A stretch of DNA of 64,000 nucleotides from Oscillospiraceae bacterium (GCA_015065105.1 SVQZ01000008.1:1-64000), one strand, 5' to 3'. Shown: positions 7,599 to 17,284, numbered from the stretch's first letter. Notes: generated by a model not told the origin, from the sequence alone. Made by a program: numbers and translations.

Positions 7599-10235
7599 AT
7601 GAAAAAAGAACTTTCAAAAACCTATGCTCCGGCTGAAATAGAAGACCGCTTATACAAGAGTTGGTGCGATGCAGGCTATTTCACCCCGGAAATTGACGAA
7701 AACAAAAAGCCCTTCTCAATAGTTATTCCCCCGCCCAACGTAACAGGTCAGTTACACATGGGCCATGCACTTAACAATACCTTACAGGATATCATTATCC
7801 GTACCAAGCGTATGCAGGGTTATTCCACTCTTTGGGTTCCCGGATGTGACCATGCAGGTATTGCAACCCAGATCAAAGTTGAAGAGGTGCTTCGCAAGGA
7901 AAAGGGACTCACACGCCACGATATAGGCAGAGATGAATTCCTTAAGCTCGTTTGGCAGTGGAAGGAGCAGTACGGCGGCACCATCATCGGTCAGTTAAAG
8001 AAGTTGGGTTCCTCCTGTGACTGGACAAGAGAAGCATTCACCATGAGCGACACCCTTTCTGCCGCTGTTAAAAAGACCTTCGTTCGTCTTTACAATAAGG
8101 GGCTTATCTACCGCGGACTTCGTATCACAAACTGGTGCCCTCACTGTAATACCGCTCTTTCGGATGCGGAAGTTGAATACAAGGATCTTGAAGGCTCCTT
8201 CTGGCATATCAGATACCCCATTGTTGGTACAGATGAGTACCTTACTATCGCTACCACCCGTCCCGAAACCATGTTTGGTGACACCGCCGTTGCGGTTCAT
8301 CCCGAGGACGAAAGATATCAGCACCTTATCGGTAAGATGTTAAAGTTACCCACCACCGACCGTGAGATCCCGATAATTGCAGACGAATACGTTGAAAAGG
8401 ATTTCGGCACGGGCTGTGTTAAGATCACCCCCTGCCACGACCCGAATGACTTTGAGGTTGGCACCCGTCATAATCTTCCCATGGTATTTGCCATTGATGA
8501 AGACGGAAAGATAACCGAGGCGGGCGGAAAGTATCAGGGTATGGACCGCTACGAAGCAAGAAAGGCGCTTGTGGCTGATCTTGAAGCAGACGGTTACCTT
8601 GTTAAGACCGAAAAGCATGCACACAACGTTGCTCATTGCTACCGTTGCGGTACAGTTATCGAGCCCCTTGCTTCAAAGCAGTGGTTTGTTAAGATGAAGC
8701 CCTTAGCCGAGCCTGCAATCAAGGTTGTAAAAGAGGGCGATATCAGATACGTTCCCGACCGTTTCTCCAAGAACTATCTCTATTGGATGGAAAACATACA
8801 CGACTGGTGTATCTCCCGTCAGCTCTGGTGGGGTCACAGGATCCCCGCATACTACTGTAAGGACTGCGGAGAGGTTATGGTAAGTGAGACCGACGTTCAC
8901 GAATGTACCAAGTGTCATTCCGCCAATATCAAGCAGGAGGATGACGTTCTTGATACATGGTTCTCCTCCGCGCTCTGGCCCTTCTCTACCCTCGGCTGGC
9001 CCGAGGATACAAAGGAGCTTAATTACTACTATCCTACAAACGTTCTCGTAACAGCTTACGATATCATCACCTTCTGGGTATCCAAGATGATCTTTATGTC
9101 CCTTGATACTATGGAAGGCAAGGAAACAAAGGACGCTATCCCCTTCCCCGACGTATTCATTCACGGTCTTGTTCGTGATGCACAGGGCAGAAAGATGTCC
9201 AAATCTCTCGGTAACGGTATTGATCCCCTTGTTGAAATTGAAAAGTACGGTGCAGATGCGCTTCGTTTTGCTCTTGCAACGGGTAACTCACCCGGAAACG
9301 ATATGAGATACTCCCCCGAGAAGATCGAGGCGGCAAGAAACTTTAACAACAAGATCTGGAATGCGGCTCGTTTCGTGCTCATGAATCTTGATATCGAAAA
9401 GCTTGAGCTCCCCGACGAAAAGGATATGCAGATAGAGGACAAGTGGATACTTTCTCTCTACAATAGACTTTGCGCTGAGGTTACACAAAACATCGAAAAC
9501 TATGAGCTCGGTGTTGCTCTCTCAAAACTTTACGATTTCATTTGGGATATCTTCTGCGACTGGTATATAGAGCTGCTTAAGCCCAGACTTAACGCAGGCT
9601 CTAAATCTGCACAGCAGGTTATTTCCTACGTTCTTTCCAACACTCTTAAATTGCTCCATCCCTTCATGCCCTTCATTACCGAAGAAATCTGGCAGACCCT
9701 TCCCCACGAAGGCGAGAGCATCATGATATCCGACTTCCCCACCTATACAGATTCTCTTAACTTCCCCGAAGACGAGCGCAAAATGAATGCTCTTATCGAG
9801 GTTATCAAGGGTATCCGTGCAAGAAGAAACGAAATGAACGTTCCTCCTTCAAAGAAGGCAAAGAACTTTATCGTTACCGAGCATAAGGATATCTTTAACG
9901 AGGATACTTTCGTCTTCTTCCAGCGTCTTGCTTCTGCTTCCGAGGTTGAGGTCGTTTCAGAATATACCGATAGCGATGCTGTTCAGATCGTAACGGGTAC
10001 TGCTACGGTATTCATCCCCTTGGCAGAGGTTCTTGATATGGAAAAAGAGCTTGAAAGACTCACCAAGGAACGTGAAAAGACCATCGGTGAGATAGACAGA
10101 CTCGAAAAGAAGCTTTCCAACGAAGGCTTTGTTGCAAAGGCTCCCGCCGCTGTAGTTGAAAAGGAAAAAGAAAAGCTTGCTAATTACAAGGACGTTCTTG
10201 TAGGCGTTGAGGCCGCTATAGCAAAGATAAAATAA
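7599..10235 (+). CDS. valS: valyl-tRNA synthetase
   Basis: 878 residues, a class Ia synthetase that charges tRNA-Val. Signatures: [17 protein letters not shown] (HIGH-type motif H53-H56), the editing domain around 190-340, a zinc-type CYRCG, the KMSKS loop at 532-536, the anticodon-binding domain, and a C-terminal coiled coil ([13 protein letters not shown]...) typical of ValRS tRNA-binding arms. AAGGAG precedes the ATG. Expression is controlled by the upstream T-box. Length is normal. Confidence 0.98.
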   Translation: MKKELSKTYAPAEIEDRLYKSWCDAGYFTPEIDENKKPFSIVIPPPNVTGQLHMGHALNNTLQDIIIRTKRMQGYSTLWVPGCDHAGIATQIKVEEVLRKEKGLTRHDIGRDEFLKLVWQWKEQYGGTIIGQLKKLGSSCDWTREAFTMSDTLSAAVKKTFVRLYNKGLIYRGLRITNWCPHCNTALSDAEVEYKDLEGSFWHIRYPIVGTDEYLTIATTRPETMFGDTAVAVHPEDERYQHLIGKMLKLPTTDREIPIIADEYVEKDFGTGCVKITPCHDPNDFEVGTRHNLPMVFAIDEDGKITEAGGKYQGMDRYEARKALVADLEADGYLVKTEKHAHNVAHCYRCGTVIEPLASKQWFVKMKPLAEPAIKVVKEGDIRYVPDRFSKNYLYWMENIHDWCISRQLWWGHRIPAYYCKDCGEVMVSETDVHECTKCHSANIKQEDDVLDTWFSSALWPFSTLGWPEDTKELNYYYPTNVLVTAYDIITFWVSKMIFMSLDTMEGKETKDAIPFPDVFIHGLVRDAQGRKMSKSLGNGIDPLVEIEKYGADALRFALATGNSPGNDMRYSPEKIEAARNFNNKIWNAARFVLMNLDIEKLELPDEKDMQIEDKWILSLYNRLCAEVTQNIENYELGVALSKLYDFIWDIFCDWYIELLKPRLNAGSKSAQQVISYVLSNTLKLLHPFMPFITEEIWQTLPHEGESIMISDFPTYTDSLNFPEDERKMNALIEVIKGIRARRNEMNVPPSKKAKNFIVTEHKDIFNEDTFVFFQRLASASEVEVVSEYTDSDAVQIVTGTATVFIPLAEVLDMEKELERLTKEREKTIGEIDRLEKKLSNEGFVAKAPAAVVEKEKEKLANYKDVLVGVEAAIAKIK

Positions 10236-10236
10236 A

Positions 10237-10440
10237 ATGCCAAGGATAATTCTTATTGCAATTGCAGCGTTCTGCCTTATTGCTTCAACGGTACTTTTTA
10301 TATTGGCAAAGATTTATACAAAAAAGAATTTTGAATCAAAGGTGGAAGACATTGCGCCCCGTATTACAAAAATAACAAATATTGCTTACTTTTTGTTTAT
10401 GGCGGGCTTGGTATTAAGCTTAATTTCAAAGTTTATATAA
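10237..10440 (+). CDS. small two-helix membrane protein of unknown function
   Basis: 67 residues with two hydrophobic helices (about 4-24 and 47-66) joined by a charged loop (KKNFESKVEDIAPR). It begins one base after the valS stop, with no clear ribosome binding site of its own, so translation is probably coupled to valS. It is followed by a terminator. I do not recognise a family. Confidence 0.6.
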   Translation: MPRIILIAIAAFCLIASTVLFILAKIYTKKNFESKVEDIAPRITKITNIAYFLFMAGLVLSLISKFI

Positions 10441-10444
10441 TGCA

Positions 10445-10472
10445 AAACGGTCGGTTGAAAAACCGACCGTTT
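10445..10472. terminator. bidirectional terminator between valS operon and HAD gene
   Basis: Perfect 12-bp stem (10445-10456 with 10461-10472) and GAAA loop; serves the convergent genes on both sides and overlaps the HAD stop codon. Confidence 0.8.
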
Positions 10473-11142
10473 ATATTATTTCAAGTATTTGTTTTATATC
10501 AGTTACCGAATACGTGGGCTTTATTTCTCCTATATTTGAAGAGTTTCCTATATAGACAGAATCAAGGCCGACGGTATTTGCACCTTTTATATCCGAGGTA
10601 AGACTATCGCCTATGACAAGTATCTTTGATCTGTCCTTTTCCGAAAGATCGGAAAGCACATAGTCAAAAAACGTCTTGCTCGGCTTATTTGCGCCTATCT
10701 CCTCTGATATATAAAGCTTTTTAAAATACTTTCTGAGATCCGATTTTCCGAGCCTTGAGGTCTGTATATACCCCACTCCGTTTGTAATAACGTTAAGCTC
10801 GTATCTATCCTTTAAGGCTTCAAGCACTTTGAGAGCACCGTCCATTACAAAATCGGTATCCGCAAGACAATGGAAATAGAGGTCATTGAATGCCTTCGGG
10901 TCATAAACGTAACCGTACTGCGCAAAAAATTGTTTGAAACGCTCTGTCAAAAGCTCGTCGGTAGTAAGCTCACCTCTCTCCAAAGCCTTCCAGAGAGATC
11001 TGTTTATCTCACTATATACCGAGAGCATTTCATTGTTGAAATACAGCTTTGCCTGCTTGAAGGCCTCAAATATCGCTTTTCTTTCACTTGCATGAAAATC
11101 AAGCAGAGTATCGTCAGAATCGAAGAGTATAGTTGTGTACAT
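10471..11142 (-). CDS. HAD-superfamily phosphatase, YjjG-like
   Basis: 223 residues. HAD motif I DSDDTLLDF (Asp8, Asp10), a helical cap, motif II in VITNG, motif III Lys in NKPSKTFF, motif IV VIGDSLTSDI. The DxDDTLxDF form is typical of YjjG-type noncanonical pyrimidine nucleotidases, which dephosphorylate odd nucleoside monophosphates; the assignment to that subgroup is by pattern only. The ATG sits one base after the stop of the ABC ATPase, so it is the last gene of the transporter operon. Confidence 0.83.
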   Translation of the reverse strand: MYTTILFDSDDTLLDFHASERKAIFEAFKQAKLYFNNEMLSVYSEINRSLWKALERGELTTDELLTERFKQFFAQYGYVYDPKAFNDLYFHCLADTDFVMDGALKVLEALKDRYELNVITNGVGYIQTSRLGKSDLRKYFKKLYISEEIGANKPSKTFFDYVLSDLSEKDRSKILVIGDSLTSDIKGANTVGLDSVYIGNSSNIGEIKPTYSVTDIKQILEII

Positions 11143-11143
11143 C

Positions 11144-11941
11144 TTATGCCTTCAGCATTGCGCTCAAAAATTCCTGTAATCTGTGGGTCTTAGGAGAGAC
11201 AAACATTTCCTTGGGATCGCCCTGCTCTGCTATAACACCCTTATCCATAAAGATGACCTCGTCCGAGACCTCACGTGCAAATCCCATTTCATGGGTTACT
11301 ATAAGCATTGTTCTTCCTTCGTGAGCAAGACCTGCAATTACCTTCAGCACCTCACCCGTTATTTCAGGGTCAAGAGCTGACGTAGGCTCGTCAAAGCAAA
11401 GCACCTTGGGGCTCATAATAAGCGCACGGGCTATTGCCACACGCTGCTGCTGACCGCCCGAAAGCTCACAGGGATAGTGGTTAAGCTTATCCGAAAGTCC
11501 TACGTGGGAAATAATATCCTTCGCTTCCTCTATTAAAGCATCAAAAGCTTCCTTTCTTTCAGGATGTGATGCCTTCATTGCCTTTAATTCTTTTTTAAGC
11601 ATCAGCTTTTTTGCAAGAGTTACGTTATCCAGAACATTATACTGAGGGAACAGGTTAAACGACTGGAAAACAAGACCTGTAGCAAGCTGATTCTCTCTTT
11701 TTTCTGCTTTTGAAAGTTTTTTCTTTTCGTTGCCGTTAAAGGTTACCCTTTTGTCAACTGTAATAACACCTTTATCTGCGGTTTCAAGACCTGTTATACA
11801 GCGTAAAAGAGTGGTTTTACCGCTTCCCGAGGAGCCTATAACCGAAATTACTTTGCCCTCCTCAAGCTTAAAATCAATTCCCTTTAAAACTTCATTCTTT
11901 CCGAAGCTTTTATACAAATTATTTACTTCAAGCATTGCCAT
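11144..11941 (-). CDS. amino-acid ABC transporter, ATP-binding protein (GlnQ-like)
   Basis: 265 residues. Walker [10 protein letters not shown] (36-44), Q-loop in [10 protein letters not shown], signature LSGGQQQR, Walker [14 protein letters not shown]-loop VTHEMGFA. Slightly longer than usual GlnQ (about 240) because of two charged inserts, one after strand VTFNG ([11 protein letters not shown]) and one before the signature helix ([11 protein letters not shown]). Works with the permease and binding protein upstream to import a polar amino acid. AGGAG lies 9 bases before the ATG. Confidence 0.94.
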   Translation of the reverse strand: MAMLEVNNLYKSFGKNEVLKGIDFKLEEGKVISVIGSSGSGKTTLLRCITGLETADKGVITVDKRVTFNGNEKKKLSKAEKRENQLATGLVFQSFNLFPQYNVLDNVTLAKKLMLKKELKAMKASHPERKEAFDALIEEAKDIISHVGLSDKLNHYPCELSGGQQQRVAIARALIMSPKVLCFDEPTSALDPEITGEVLKVIAGLAHEGRTMLIVTHEMGFAREVSDEVIFMDKGVIAEQGDPKEMFVSPKTHRLQEFLSAMLKA

Positions 11942-11946
11942 AACCG

Positions 11947-12723
11947 TTAACTCCTGAAATAATCAAGTTTCTTTTCAAGCTTACCAAAGAGAATGGTAAG
12001 AAGTCCGCAGAATATAAGATAGAATGCCGCTGTATAGAAGAGGGGCCATAAAAGACCGTCAGATTTGATAAATCTCTGACCTGCCCAGATGATTTCATAA
12101 ACAGCAATCGTTCTTGCAAGGGAGGTATCTTTAACAAGGGTAATGATCTCATTACTCATGGGAGCAATTATGCGCTTTACAACCTGTAAAAGAACTACCT
12201 TGAAGAAGACCTGGGCTTTTGTCATACCGAGAACCTGACCTGCTTCGTACTGACCGCGGGATATACTTTCTATACCGCCTCTGTATATTTCCGAGAAATA
12301 ACAAGAATAGTTTATTACGAATGCAACCAACGCGGAAATGAATCTGTCGTATGTATGGAAGGATGCGAAAAATTCAAGAACGTCTATAGCCGCGTTTGCC
12401 GCAAAGATACCTATGGAGGGAGACCATTCGTATAATGCTGAAATAAACTCGCTTCCGTTGGTGGTAAGATCGGTAAGTATTTTATCCGCTCCCGCACCCA
12501 AAAGTCCGGGACCGTAATAGAATACTACAAGCTGGAGCATAAGGGGAGTACCGCGTATGATCCATATAAAGGTTTTCATTAACCATTTTACAGGCTTAAC
12601 CTTTGACATTGAGGCAAAGCTGAAAATGAGTCCTAACGGTAATGAAAACAGAAGTGTAAGAGCGAAAAGTTCAACGGTAGTTATAAAACCGTTGAACAGG
12701 CTCTGTGTAACTGTCCAAAACAT
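11947..12723 (-). CDS. amino-acid ABC transporter permease (HisM/GlnP-like)
   Basis: 258 residues with about five membrane helices and the EAA loop ([19 protein letters not shown]), which docks onto the ATPase. An N-terminal segment [23 protein letters not shown] is typical of polar amino-acid permeases. One permease gene only, so the channel is presumably a homodimer. It ends five bases before the ATPase start. Confidence 0.93.
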   Translation of the reverse strand: MFWTVTQSLFNGFITTVELFALTLLFSLPLGLIFSFASMSKVKPVKWLMKTFIWIIRGTPLMLQLVVFYYGPGLLGAGADKILTDLTTNGSEFISALYEWSPSIGIFAANAAIDVLEFFASFHTYDRFISALVAFVINYSCYFSEIYRGGIESISRGQYEAGQVLGMTKAQVFFKVVLLQVVKRIIAPMSNEIITLVKDTSLARTIAVYEIIWAGQRFIKSDGLLWPLFYTAAFYLIFCGLLTILFGKLEKKLDYFRS

Positions 12724-12744
12724 TTATATTCCCTTTCGCACTCA

Positions 12745-12777
12745 AACCGGCAGGGAGCCAAAGGCCCTCTGCCGGTT
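12745..12777 (-). terminator. intercistronic hairpin after the binding-protein gene
   Basis: AACCGGCAG / CTGCCGGTT stem (12745-12753 with 12769-12777), no T run. Position between the binding-protein and permease genes suggests partial termination or 3' protection that keeps the binding protein in excess. Confidence 0.65.
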
Positions 12778-12802
12778 GGTATGTACATTGTTTATTTTGT
12801 GC

Positions 12803-13651
12803 TTATTTTACGAGAGTGAGCTCGTATTTCTCTGCAAGTGCATCAAGAGTGCCGTCAGACATCATAGTTGCCATTGCGGTATTAAATTCCTCGGTAAGAT
12901 CGGAATTCTTTCTGAAAGCAACACCGTATTCTTCGGCGGAAAGCTCAACGGAATAACCGTAATCTGCGTAGCTGGTGCCTTCGCCTGTCATAGCGTTTGC
13001 CATAGTGATATCAATGATACATGCATCAACGCTGCCGCTTGCAACTTCCTGAAGTGCTGTAGCCTGGTCAACAACCTCAACAGCATTAAGTCCTTCGTCA
13101 GCCGCTACCTGTGCGCCTGCAGAACCGCTTTCAACTGCAAACTCGAGATCTGCCATGCTTGCTACGTCTGCATAATCGGCAAGAACGTCATTTGCCATAA
13201 CAACAACCTGTGCGTTCTTAACGTAGGGATTAGAAATGCTTGCGTTAAGCTTGCCTTCATCGGTAATGGTCATACCGTTCCAGATACAGTCGATAGACTT
13301 TGCATCGAGCTCAGTATATTTGTTATCCCAGTCGATAACGGTGAATTCAGCGGTAACGCCGAGCTTTTCACAGAATGCAAGAGCAAATTCGGTATCAAAG
13401 CCGGTCCACTCATCATTTTCATCCTTGAAGTTCATGGGCTCATATTCGGTAATACCGATAACGAGCTTGCCTGCTTCTTTAACTGCATCGATATCTGCAA
13501 CAGCTACGTCTTCTTCTTCACCGTCTGCATTGATGATATCCATTGCGTCCTTCTTGTCTTCTGTCTTGGAAGTATCGTTCTTTGAGCCGCAAGCTGCAAA
13601 TACGGAAACTACCATGAGCATGCAAAGCATGATTGCTAAAAACTTTTTCAT
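12803..13651 (-). CDS. amino-acid ABC transporter substrate-binding lipoprotein (family 3)
   Basis: 282 residues from the ATG at 13651. Lipoprotein signal with lipobox VFAAC (Cys21), an acidic linker, then a family 3 solute-binding domain beginning LVIGITEYEPMNFKDENDEWTGFDTEFA and containing WDNKYTELDAKSIDCIWNGMT. Family knowledge: binds a polar amino acid or dipeptide outside the membrane. A longer frame from a TTG at 13675 is rejected because AAAGAGAG precedes the ATG and the signal peptide begins there. The promoter is consensus. Confidence 0.94.
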   Translation of the reverse strand: MKKFLAIMLCMLMVVSVFAACGSKNDTSKTEDKKDAMDIINADGEEEDVAVADIDAVKEAGKLVIGITEYEPMNFKDENDEWTGFDTEFALAFCEKLGVTAEFTVIDWDNKYTELDAKSIDCIWNGMTITDEGKLNASISNPYVKNAQVVVMANDVLADYADVASMADLEFAVESGSAGAQVAADEGLNAVEVVDQATALQEVASGSVDACIIDITMANAMTGEGTSYADYGYSVELSAEEYGVAFRKNSDLTEEFNTAMATMMSDGTLDALAEKYELTLVK

Positions 13652-13682
13652 TGTTTTTCTCTCTTTCTTTTTCAATTTATCG

Positions 13683-13698
13683 CTTTAGCGAACTAAAG
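13683..13698 (-). promoter_or_regulatory. dyad at the 5' end of the transporter transcript
   Basis: CTTTAG-CGAA-CTAAAG (13683-13688, 13693-13698), a few bases downstream of the expected transcription start. It may be an operator or a 5' hairpin that stabilises the mRNA. Confidence 0.5.
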
Positions 13699-13707
13699 TA
13701 TGGACGT

Positions 13708-13736
13708 ATTATACCACTATTATATTCACTTGTCAA
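13708..13736 (-). promoter_or_regulatory. consensus promoter of the amino-acid transporter operon
   Basis: Minus strand: TTGACA (13731-13736), 17-base spacer, TATAAT (13708-13713), a full consensus match. Confidence 0.92.
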
Positions 13737-13819
13737 TAATTTTGAGAAAACTTTTTGAACAAATTGAAAAATAATGTTTAAAATATGGTATTTTGCCGTA
13801 TTAAATATTTAAATATGTA

Positions 13820-13849
13820 TTGACATTGACATCGAAGCTGTGCTATAAT
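13820..13849 (+). promoter_or_regulatory. promoter of rplU operon
   Basis: TTGACA (13820-13825), 18-base spacer, TATAAT (13844-13849). Confidence 0.85.
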
Positions 13850-13856
13850 AATTTGC

Positions 13857-13940
13857 CGCATAATGTTCAGGCCATAAAAGATAGTATATATCTGCCTGAC
13901 TTAGCGAGTCCGGCCGCACAGACGGCTATAAGAAAGTGAG
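13857..13940 (+). ncRNA. ribosomal protein L21 leader
   Basis: Structured leader directly upstream of rplU. GTTCAGGC (about 13864) can pair with GCCTGAC (about 13893), and a second stem forms around GTCCGGCCGCACAGACGG near 13909-13925, as in the L21 leader family of Firmicutes. It presumably mediates autoregulation by L21. Confidence 0.75.
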
Positions 13941-13949
13941 GTGCTTTTC

Positions 13950-14261
13950 GTGTTTGCAATTATCGAAACAGGCGGAAAGCAGTACAAGGTTAATGAGGGC
14001 GATATTCTCTTTATCGAGAAGCTCGACGTAAACGAAGGCGACACCGTTACCTTCGACAAGGTACTTGCAGTTCGTGACGGCGACAAGTTCGTTTCCGGCA
14101 CTCCTTGCGTTAAGGGCGCTACCGTTACTGCTAACGTAGTAAAGAACGGTAAGGGTAAGAAGATTCATGTTCTCAAATACAAGCCGAAGAAGGGCGAGAA
14201 GAAGAAGATCGGTCACCGTCAGCCTTATACTAAGGTTCAGATCACAAAGATTGCCGGCTAA
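13950..14261 (+). CDS. rplU: 50S ribosomal protein L21
   Basis: 103 residues beginning [13 protein letters not shown], the conserved L21 start, and ending [14 protein letters not shown]. The start is GTG at 13950, with GAGGTG at 13938-13943; the GTG at 13941 gives an extension without family support. First gene of rplU-prp-rpmA. Confidence 0.96.
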   Translation: MFAIIETGGKQYKVNEGDILFIEKLDVNEGDTVTFDKVLAVRDGDKFVSGTPCVKGATVTANVVKNGKGKKIHVLKYKPKKGEKKKIGHRQPYTKVQITKIAG

Positions 14262-14263
14262 TT

Positions 14264-14617
14264 ATGGTTAATATCACATTCTATAAAAGGAATGGCATTT
14301 ACTATAAGTTCGTTGAAGAAGGCCACGCTCTTTTTGACGAGGCGGGCAACGATATAGTATGTGCAGCGATATCGGCAATGACCATGCTTGTTGTAAATTC
14401 CATTGAGGTTTCTTATTCATCAAACGTTGATTATAAGATCGACGGTGATGAAAACAGGATCTCGGTTACTGCTATGGATGCACTTCCCGAGTTTTGTACA
14501 GAGGAAAAGCGTCAGTATGCAATAGCGGGAATTATGCAAGCCTACTATCTCGAGCTCATGAGCATGCTCGATGACTACTATGATTATATAGACGTCAACG
14601 AGATCGAAGAGGAATAA
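14264..14617 (+). CDS. prp: ribosomal-processing cysteine protease Prp
   Basis: 117 residues. The catalytic pair is visible: His21 in EEGHA and Cys33 in [11 protein letters not shown]. Family knowledge: Prp removes the N-terminal extension of ribosomal protein L27 in Firmicutes, a step essential in Staphylococcus. It starts two bases after the rplU stop and precedes rpmA, whose product has the cleavable extension. The C-terminus is unusually acidic and tyrosine-rich ([17 protein letters not shown]). Confidence 0.92.
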   Translation: MVNITFYKRNGIYYKFVEEGHALFDEAGNDIVCAAISAMTMLVVNSIEVSYSSNVDYKIDGDENRISVTAMDALPEFCTEEKRQYAIAGIMQAYYLELMSMLDDYYDYIDVNEIEEE

Positions 14618-14650
14618 TTCCTCAAACATTCTAAACGGAGGTATTTGATA

Positions 14651-14929
14651 ATGTTAAGAATCGGTTTACAATTTTTCGCACATAAAAAAGGTGTTGGTTC
14701 TACAAAGAACGGCCGTGACAGCGAAAGCAAACGACTTGGCGTAAAGAGAGCAGACGGACAGGCAGTTACTGCAGGTAACATTCTCGTACGTCAGCGCGGT
14801 ACTCACATCCATCCCGGCGTTAACGTTGGCCGTGGATCCGACGATACCCTCTTCGCTCTTTGCGATGGAACAGTTAAGTTCGAAAAGATCGCAAACGGCA
14901 GAAAGTGCGTAAGCGTTTACACAGCGTAA
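14651..14929 (+). CDS. rpmA: 50S ribosomal protein L27 with cleavable N-terminal extension
   Basis: 92 residues. Starts [25 protein letters not shown] before AHKKG is the Prp cleavage motif, so the mature protein would begin AHKKG. GGAGG (14637-14641) precedes the ATG at 14651; a TTG two codons earlier is ignored. Last gene of the operon. Confidence 0.97.
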   Translation: MLRIGLQFFAHKKGVGSTKNGRDSESKRLGVKRADGQAVTAGNILVRQRGTHIHPGVNVGRGSDDTLFALCDGTVKFEKIANGRKCVSVYTA

Positions 14930-14950
14930 TCACTTGTATTAAATAAAAAG

Positions 14951-14974
14951 GAACCGCATTGCGGTTCTTTTTTA
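14951..14974 (+). terminator. terminator of rplU-prp-rpmA
   Basis: GAACCGC-ATT-GCGGTTC stem (14951-14957 with 14961-14967) followed by a run of T. Confidence 0.9.
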
Positions 14975-15091
14975 TTTAGTGAATTGCACCTTAAGACGGA
15001 TAGAGAGATATGTCAAGTTTTATTTCGGGCATTAAACAAACGACTTTATCAAACTTTCACACCCGATTTATGGCAGCGGCAACTTGCCGCA

Positions 15092-15119
15092 AATAATCTC
15101 CCGAAATCGGGAGATTATT
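15092..15119 (-). terminator. hairpin after the polysaccharide deacetylase gene
   Basis: 12-bp perfect stem AATAATCTCCCG / CGGGAGATTATT (15092-15103 with 15108-15119). The T tract is poor, so it may also protect the 3' end. A second short palindrome, GCGGCAA-C-TTGCCGC, follows at 15076-15090. The rest of 14975-15090 shows nothing I recognise. Confidence 0.65.
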
Positions 15120-15129
15120 CTATTATTTA

Positions 15130-15996
15130 TCAAAAACTCAATGTTTCACCGGATTTTACGCAATAGAGCTTACCGTCAACGTCAAACCAAATATCTTGGA
15201 GGGCGGGGTTATATACCCTTGTTCCCTTTGCGCTCCATATAAGGGATTCATACGCCTTGGTGTAGTTATAAATTTCAATATTGGTGGCATACCAGATATC
15301 ATCCTTGCCGGAGATCTCTTGGCATATCTTCTCCATGTGAGCCCAACCGTTTTCGTCATCGCCAAACTCGGAGCTATGACCCCAAATGAAGAACAAACGG
15401 GGTGTTACACCGCTTTGCACATGACCCTTGGGAGAAAGGTCGATACCGACAAACTCTTCAATATACTTGAATATCTTATCATCATAGTGATGAACGGTAG
15501 GCTGCCATGCATACCAATCCCGGGGCATGGAAAAATCATTATAACCGATCTCAAGGCTGCGGGCATATGCAATATCAAGATGCTTGAGATAACTCTCAAC
15601 ATCCTCATAGCAAGCTCCGTTTTCAAAGCCAAGCACACCGCTGTCCGCATAGGCAAAGCCGCGGATAATTGTGTTATATCTTTCCTCAAGCTCACAGCGG
15701 CACTCATAGACCTCTTTTATTCCCTCCACGGGACGAAGAGTGCCCAATGCTCTGTGCTCAAGACCGTGGAGTGCGATCTCATGACCGCGGTCAAGAATAT
15801 ACTTCTTTGTCTCTTCGGTACTCATACAGTAATCCCAATCACGGCGCAATTCTTCACCGTTGAGATTGAAGGTACCCTTTAAATTATACTTAGTAAGAAG
15901 ATCGGAAAACCTCATATCCTTCTTACTGCCGTCATCATAGCTGAAGGTTACGGCCTTACCCACACCGCCGGGAAAACGCATAAATATATATCTCAT
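15130..15996 (-). CDS. polysaccharide deacetylase family protein (CE4/NodB-like)
   Basis: 288 residues. NodB motifs: FSYDDG (Asp21-Asp22) and the metal pair HGLEH (His77, His81) after GHEIA; a later Trp-Gly-His-Ser (IWGHSSEF) fits the catalytic region. No signal peptide, so cytoplasmic or not classically exported; family members deacetylate N-acetyl-glucosamine polymers or related small substrates. The ATG overlaps the coaBC stop in an ATGA, so it is cotranscribed with coaBC, an odd pairing. Confidence 0.85.
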   Translation of the reverse strand: MRYIFMRFPGGVGKAVTFSYDDGSKKDMRFSDLLTKYNLKGTFNLNGEELRRDWDYCMSTEETKKYILDRGHEIALHGLEHRALGTLRPVEGIKEVYECRCELEERYNTIIRGFAYADSGVLGFENGACYEDVESYLKHLDIAYARSLEIGYNDFSMPRDWYAWQPTVHHYDDKIFKYIEEFVGIDLSPKGHVQSGVTPRLFFIWGHSSEFGDDENGWAHMEKICQEISGKDDIWYATNIEIYNYTKAYESLIWSAKGTRVYNPALQDIWFDVDGKLYCVKSGETLSF

Positions 15997-17186
15997 TTGC
16001 TTATCTCCAATGCTTTATCTATTATAGCCTTTGCCGCTTCGTCCTTTGATAAAAGGGGAAGCTCAACCGTCTCATTTTTGGTAATCAGGGTGATAATATT
16101 TGTATCAACACCAAAGCCTGCGCCGCTCTGCTTTAAATTATTGGCGCAAATCATATCAACCTTCTTTTTTTCAAGCTTTTGACGGCTGTTTTCAAGCATA
16201 TTTTCGGTTTCCATCGAAAAGCCGCATATGATCTGACCTTCTTTTTTGTTTTCACCGAGATGCTTTAAAATATCCTTTGTTCTTGTAAGGGGGATCGCCA
16301 TATCTCCCTCTTTTTTCTTAACCTTATTATCGCTGTACTCGGCAGGGGTATAGTCGGCAACCGCCGCCGCCTTAAAGATAATATCTGATCCGGGCGCATA
16401 TTTTGCCACCGCATCGAACATCTCTGCGGCACTTTCTACGTTCACCACATTCACAAAATCGGGTACGGGAATTGAGGTAGGTCCTGTTACAAGAGTAACG
16501 TCTGCGCCTCTTTGCATAGCATTTTTTGCAATAGCATATCCCATTTTACCGCTGGAATGATTTGTAATGTATCTTACGGGATCTATAGACTCTCTTGTAG
16601 GTCCTGCGGTAACGAGCACGTTTTTTCCTTCTAAATCATGAGGAAATGCAATATGCTTTAATATAACGTCCTTCAAAAATTCGGGTTCGGGCATTCTTCC
16701 CGCACCTACCGTGCCGCAGGCAAGCATACCTGAAGCGGGCTCAACAACTTCCCAGCCGTATTTACGAAGGATCTCAAGATTATCACCGGTTACGGGGTTT
16801 TCATACATACCCGTATTCATAGCAGGAGAGATCACCTTTTTGCAACGGCAGGCAAGAACGGTCGTTGTAAGCATATCGTCGGCAATACCGTGGGCGAGCT
16901 TTGCGCAAACGTTTGCCGTGGCAGGTGCAATAATAACGATATCTGCCCTTTCTGCCAAGGAAATATGCTCTACCTTATGCTCAAAATTTCGGTCAAACGT
17001 ATCTGTTACAGTTCTGTTTCCCGTTATCTGTTCAAAGGTAAGGGGAGTAATAAACTGCTGTGCATTTGACGTCATTATAACCTCGACCCTTGCATGAAGC
17101 TTGGTGAGAAGCGACGCAAGATATGCAGCTTTATATGCCGCTATACCGCCGGTAACACCCAAAAGCACAGTCTTTCCTTTCAACAT
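15993..17186 (-). CDS. coaBC: bifunctional phosphopantothenoylcysteine decarboxylase / phosphopantothenate-cysteine ligase
   Basis: 397 residues. CoaC half (1 to about 190): FMN-binding GGIAAYKAAYLASLL, catalytic His region, PAMNTGMYENP and the substrate loop CGTVGAGRM. CoaB half: VLVTAGPTRESIDPVRYITN, SSGKMGYA, and Lys-rich KVKKKEG. Converts phosphopantothenate to phosphopantetheine for coenzyme A. Its promoter faces that of the ECF S component and coaX; the three form a CoA supply locus. Confidence 0.97.
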   Translation of the reverse strand: MLKGKTVLLGVTGGIAAYKAAYLASLLTKLHARVEVIMTSNAQQFITPLTFEQITGNRTVTDTFDRNFEHKVEHISLAERADIVIIAPATANVCAKLAHGIADDMLTTTVLACRCKKVISPAMNTGMYENPVTGDNLEILRKYGWEVVEPASGMLACGTVGAGRMPEPEFLKDVILKHIAFPHDLEGKNVLVTAGPTRESIDPVRYITNHSSGKMGYAIAKNAMQRGADVTLVTGPTSIPVPDFVNVVNVESAAEMFDAVAKYAPGSDIIFKAAAVADYTPAEYSDNKVKKKEGDMAIPLTRTKDILKHLGENKKEGQIICGFSMETENMLENSRQKLEKKKVDMICANNLKQSGAGFGVDTNIITLITKNETVELPLLSKDEAAKAIIDKALEISK

Positions 17187-17217
17187 AAATATTCCTCCCT
17201 TTTTATAATATAGCTGT

Positions 17218-17246
17218 ATTATATCAAATTTTCTTTATCATGTAAA
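17218..17246 (-). promoter_or_regulatory. promoter of coaBC
   Basis: Minus strand: TTTACA (17241-17246), 17-base spacer, TATAAT (17218-17223). Confidence 0.85.
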
Positions 17247-17254
17247 GAAAATTT
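17226..17254. promoter_or_regulatory. 12-bp-arm palindrome between divergent CoA promoters (candidate operator)
   Basis: AAATTTTCTTTA (17226-17237), spacer TCATG, TAAAGAAAATTT (17243-17254): a perfect inverted repeat covering the coaBC spacer and -35 and lying immediately before the -35 of the ECF gene. Well placed for one regulator to control both sides. Confidence 0.6.
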
Positions 17255-17255
17255 C

Positions 17256-17284
17256 TTGAATTATTCAAATTTTACAATTATAAT
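17256..17284 (+). promoter_or_regulatory. promoter of ECF S component-coaX
   Basis: TTGAAT (17256-17261), 17-base spacer, TATAAT (17279-17284). Confidence 0.82.

Noticed and set aside
12557..13585. Long plus-strand frame opposite the permease and binding-protein genes
   Set aside because: It is antisense to two clear ABC transporter genes, has no family pattern and is Cys/His-rich in the way shadow frames are.
14984..15166. Plus-strand frame after the rpmA terminator
   Set aside because: TTG start without ribosome site, lies over hairpins and runs into the deacetylase gene on the other strand.
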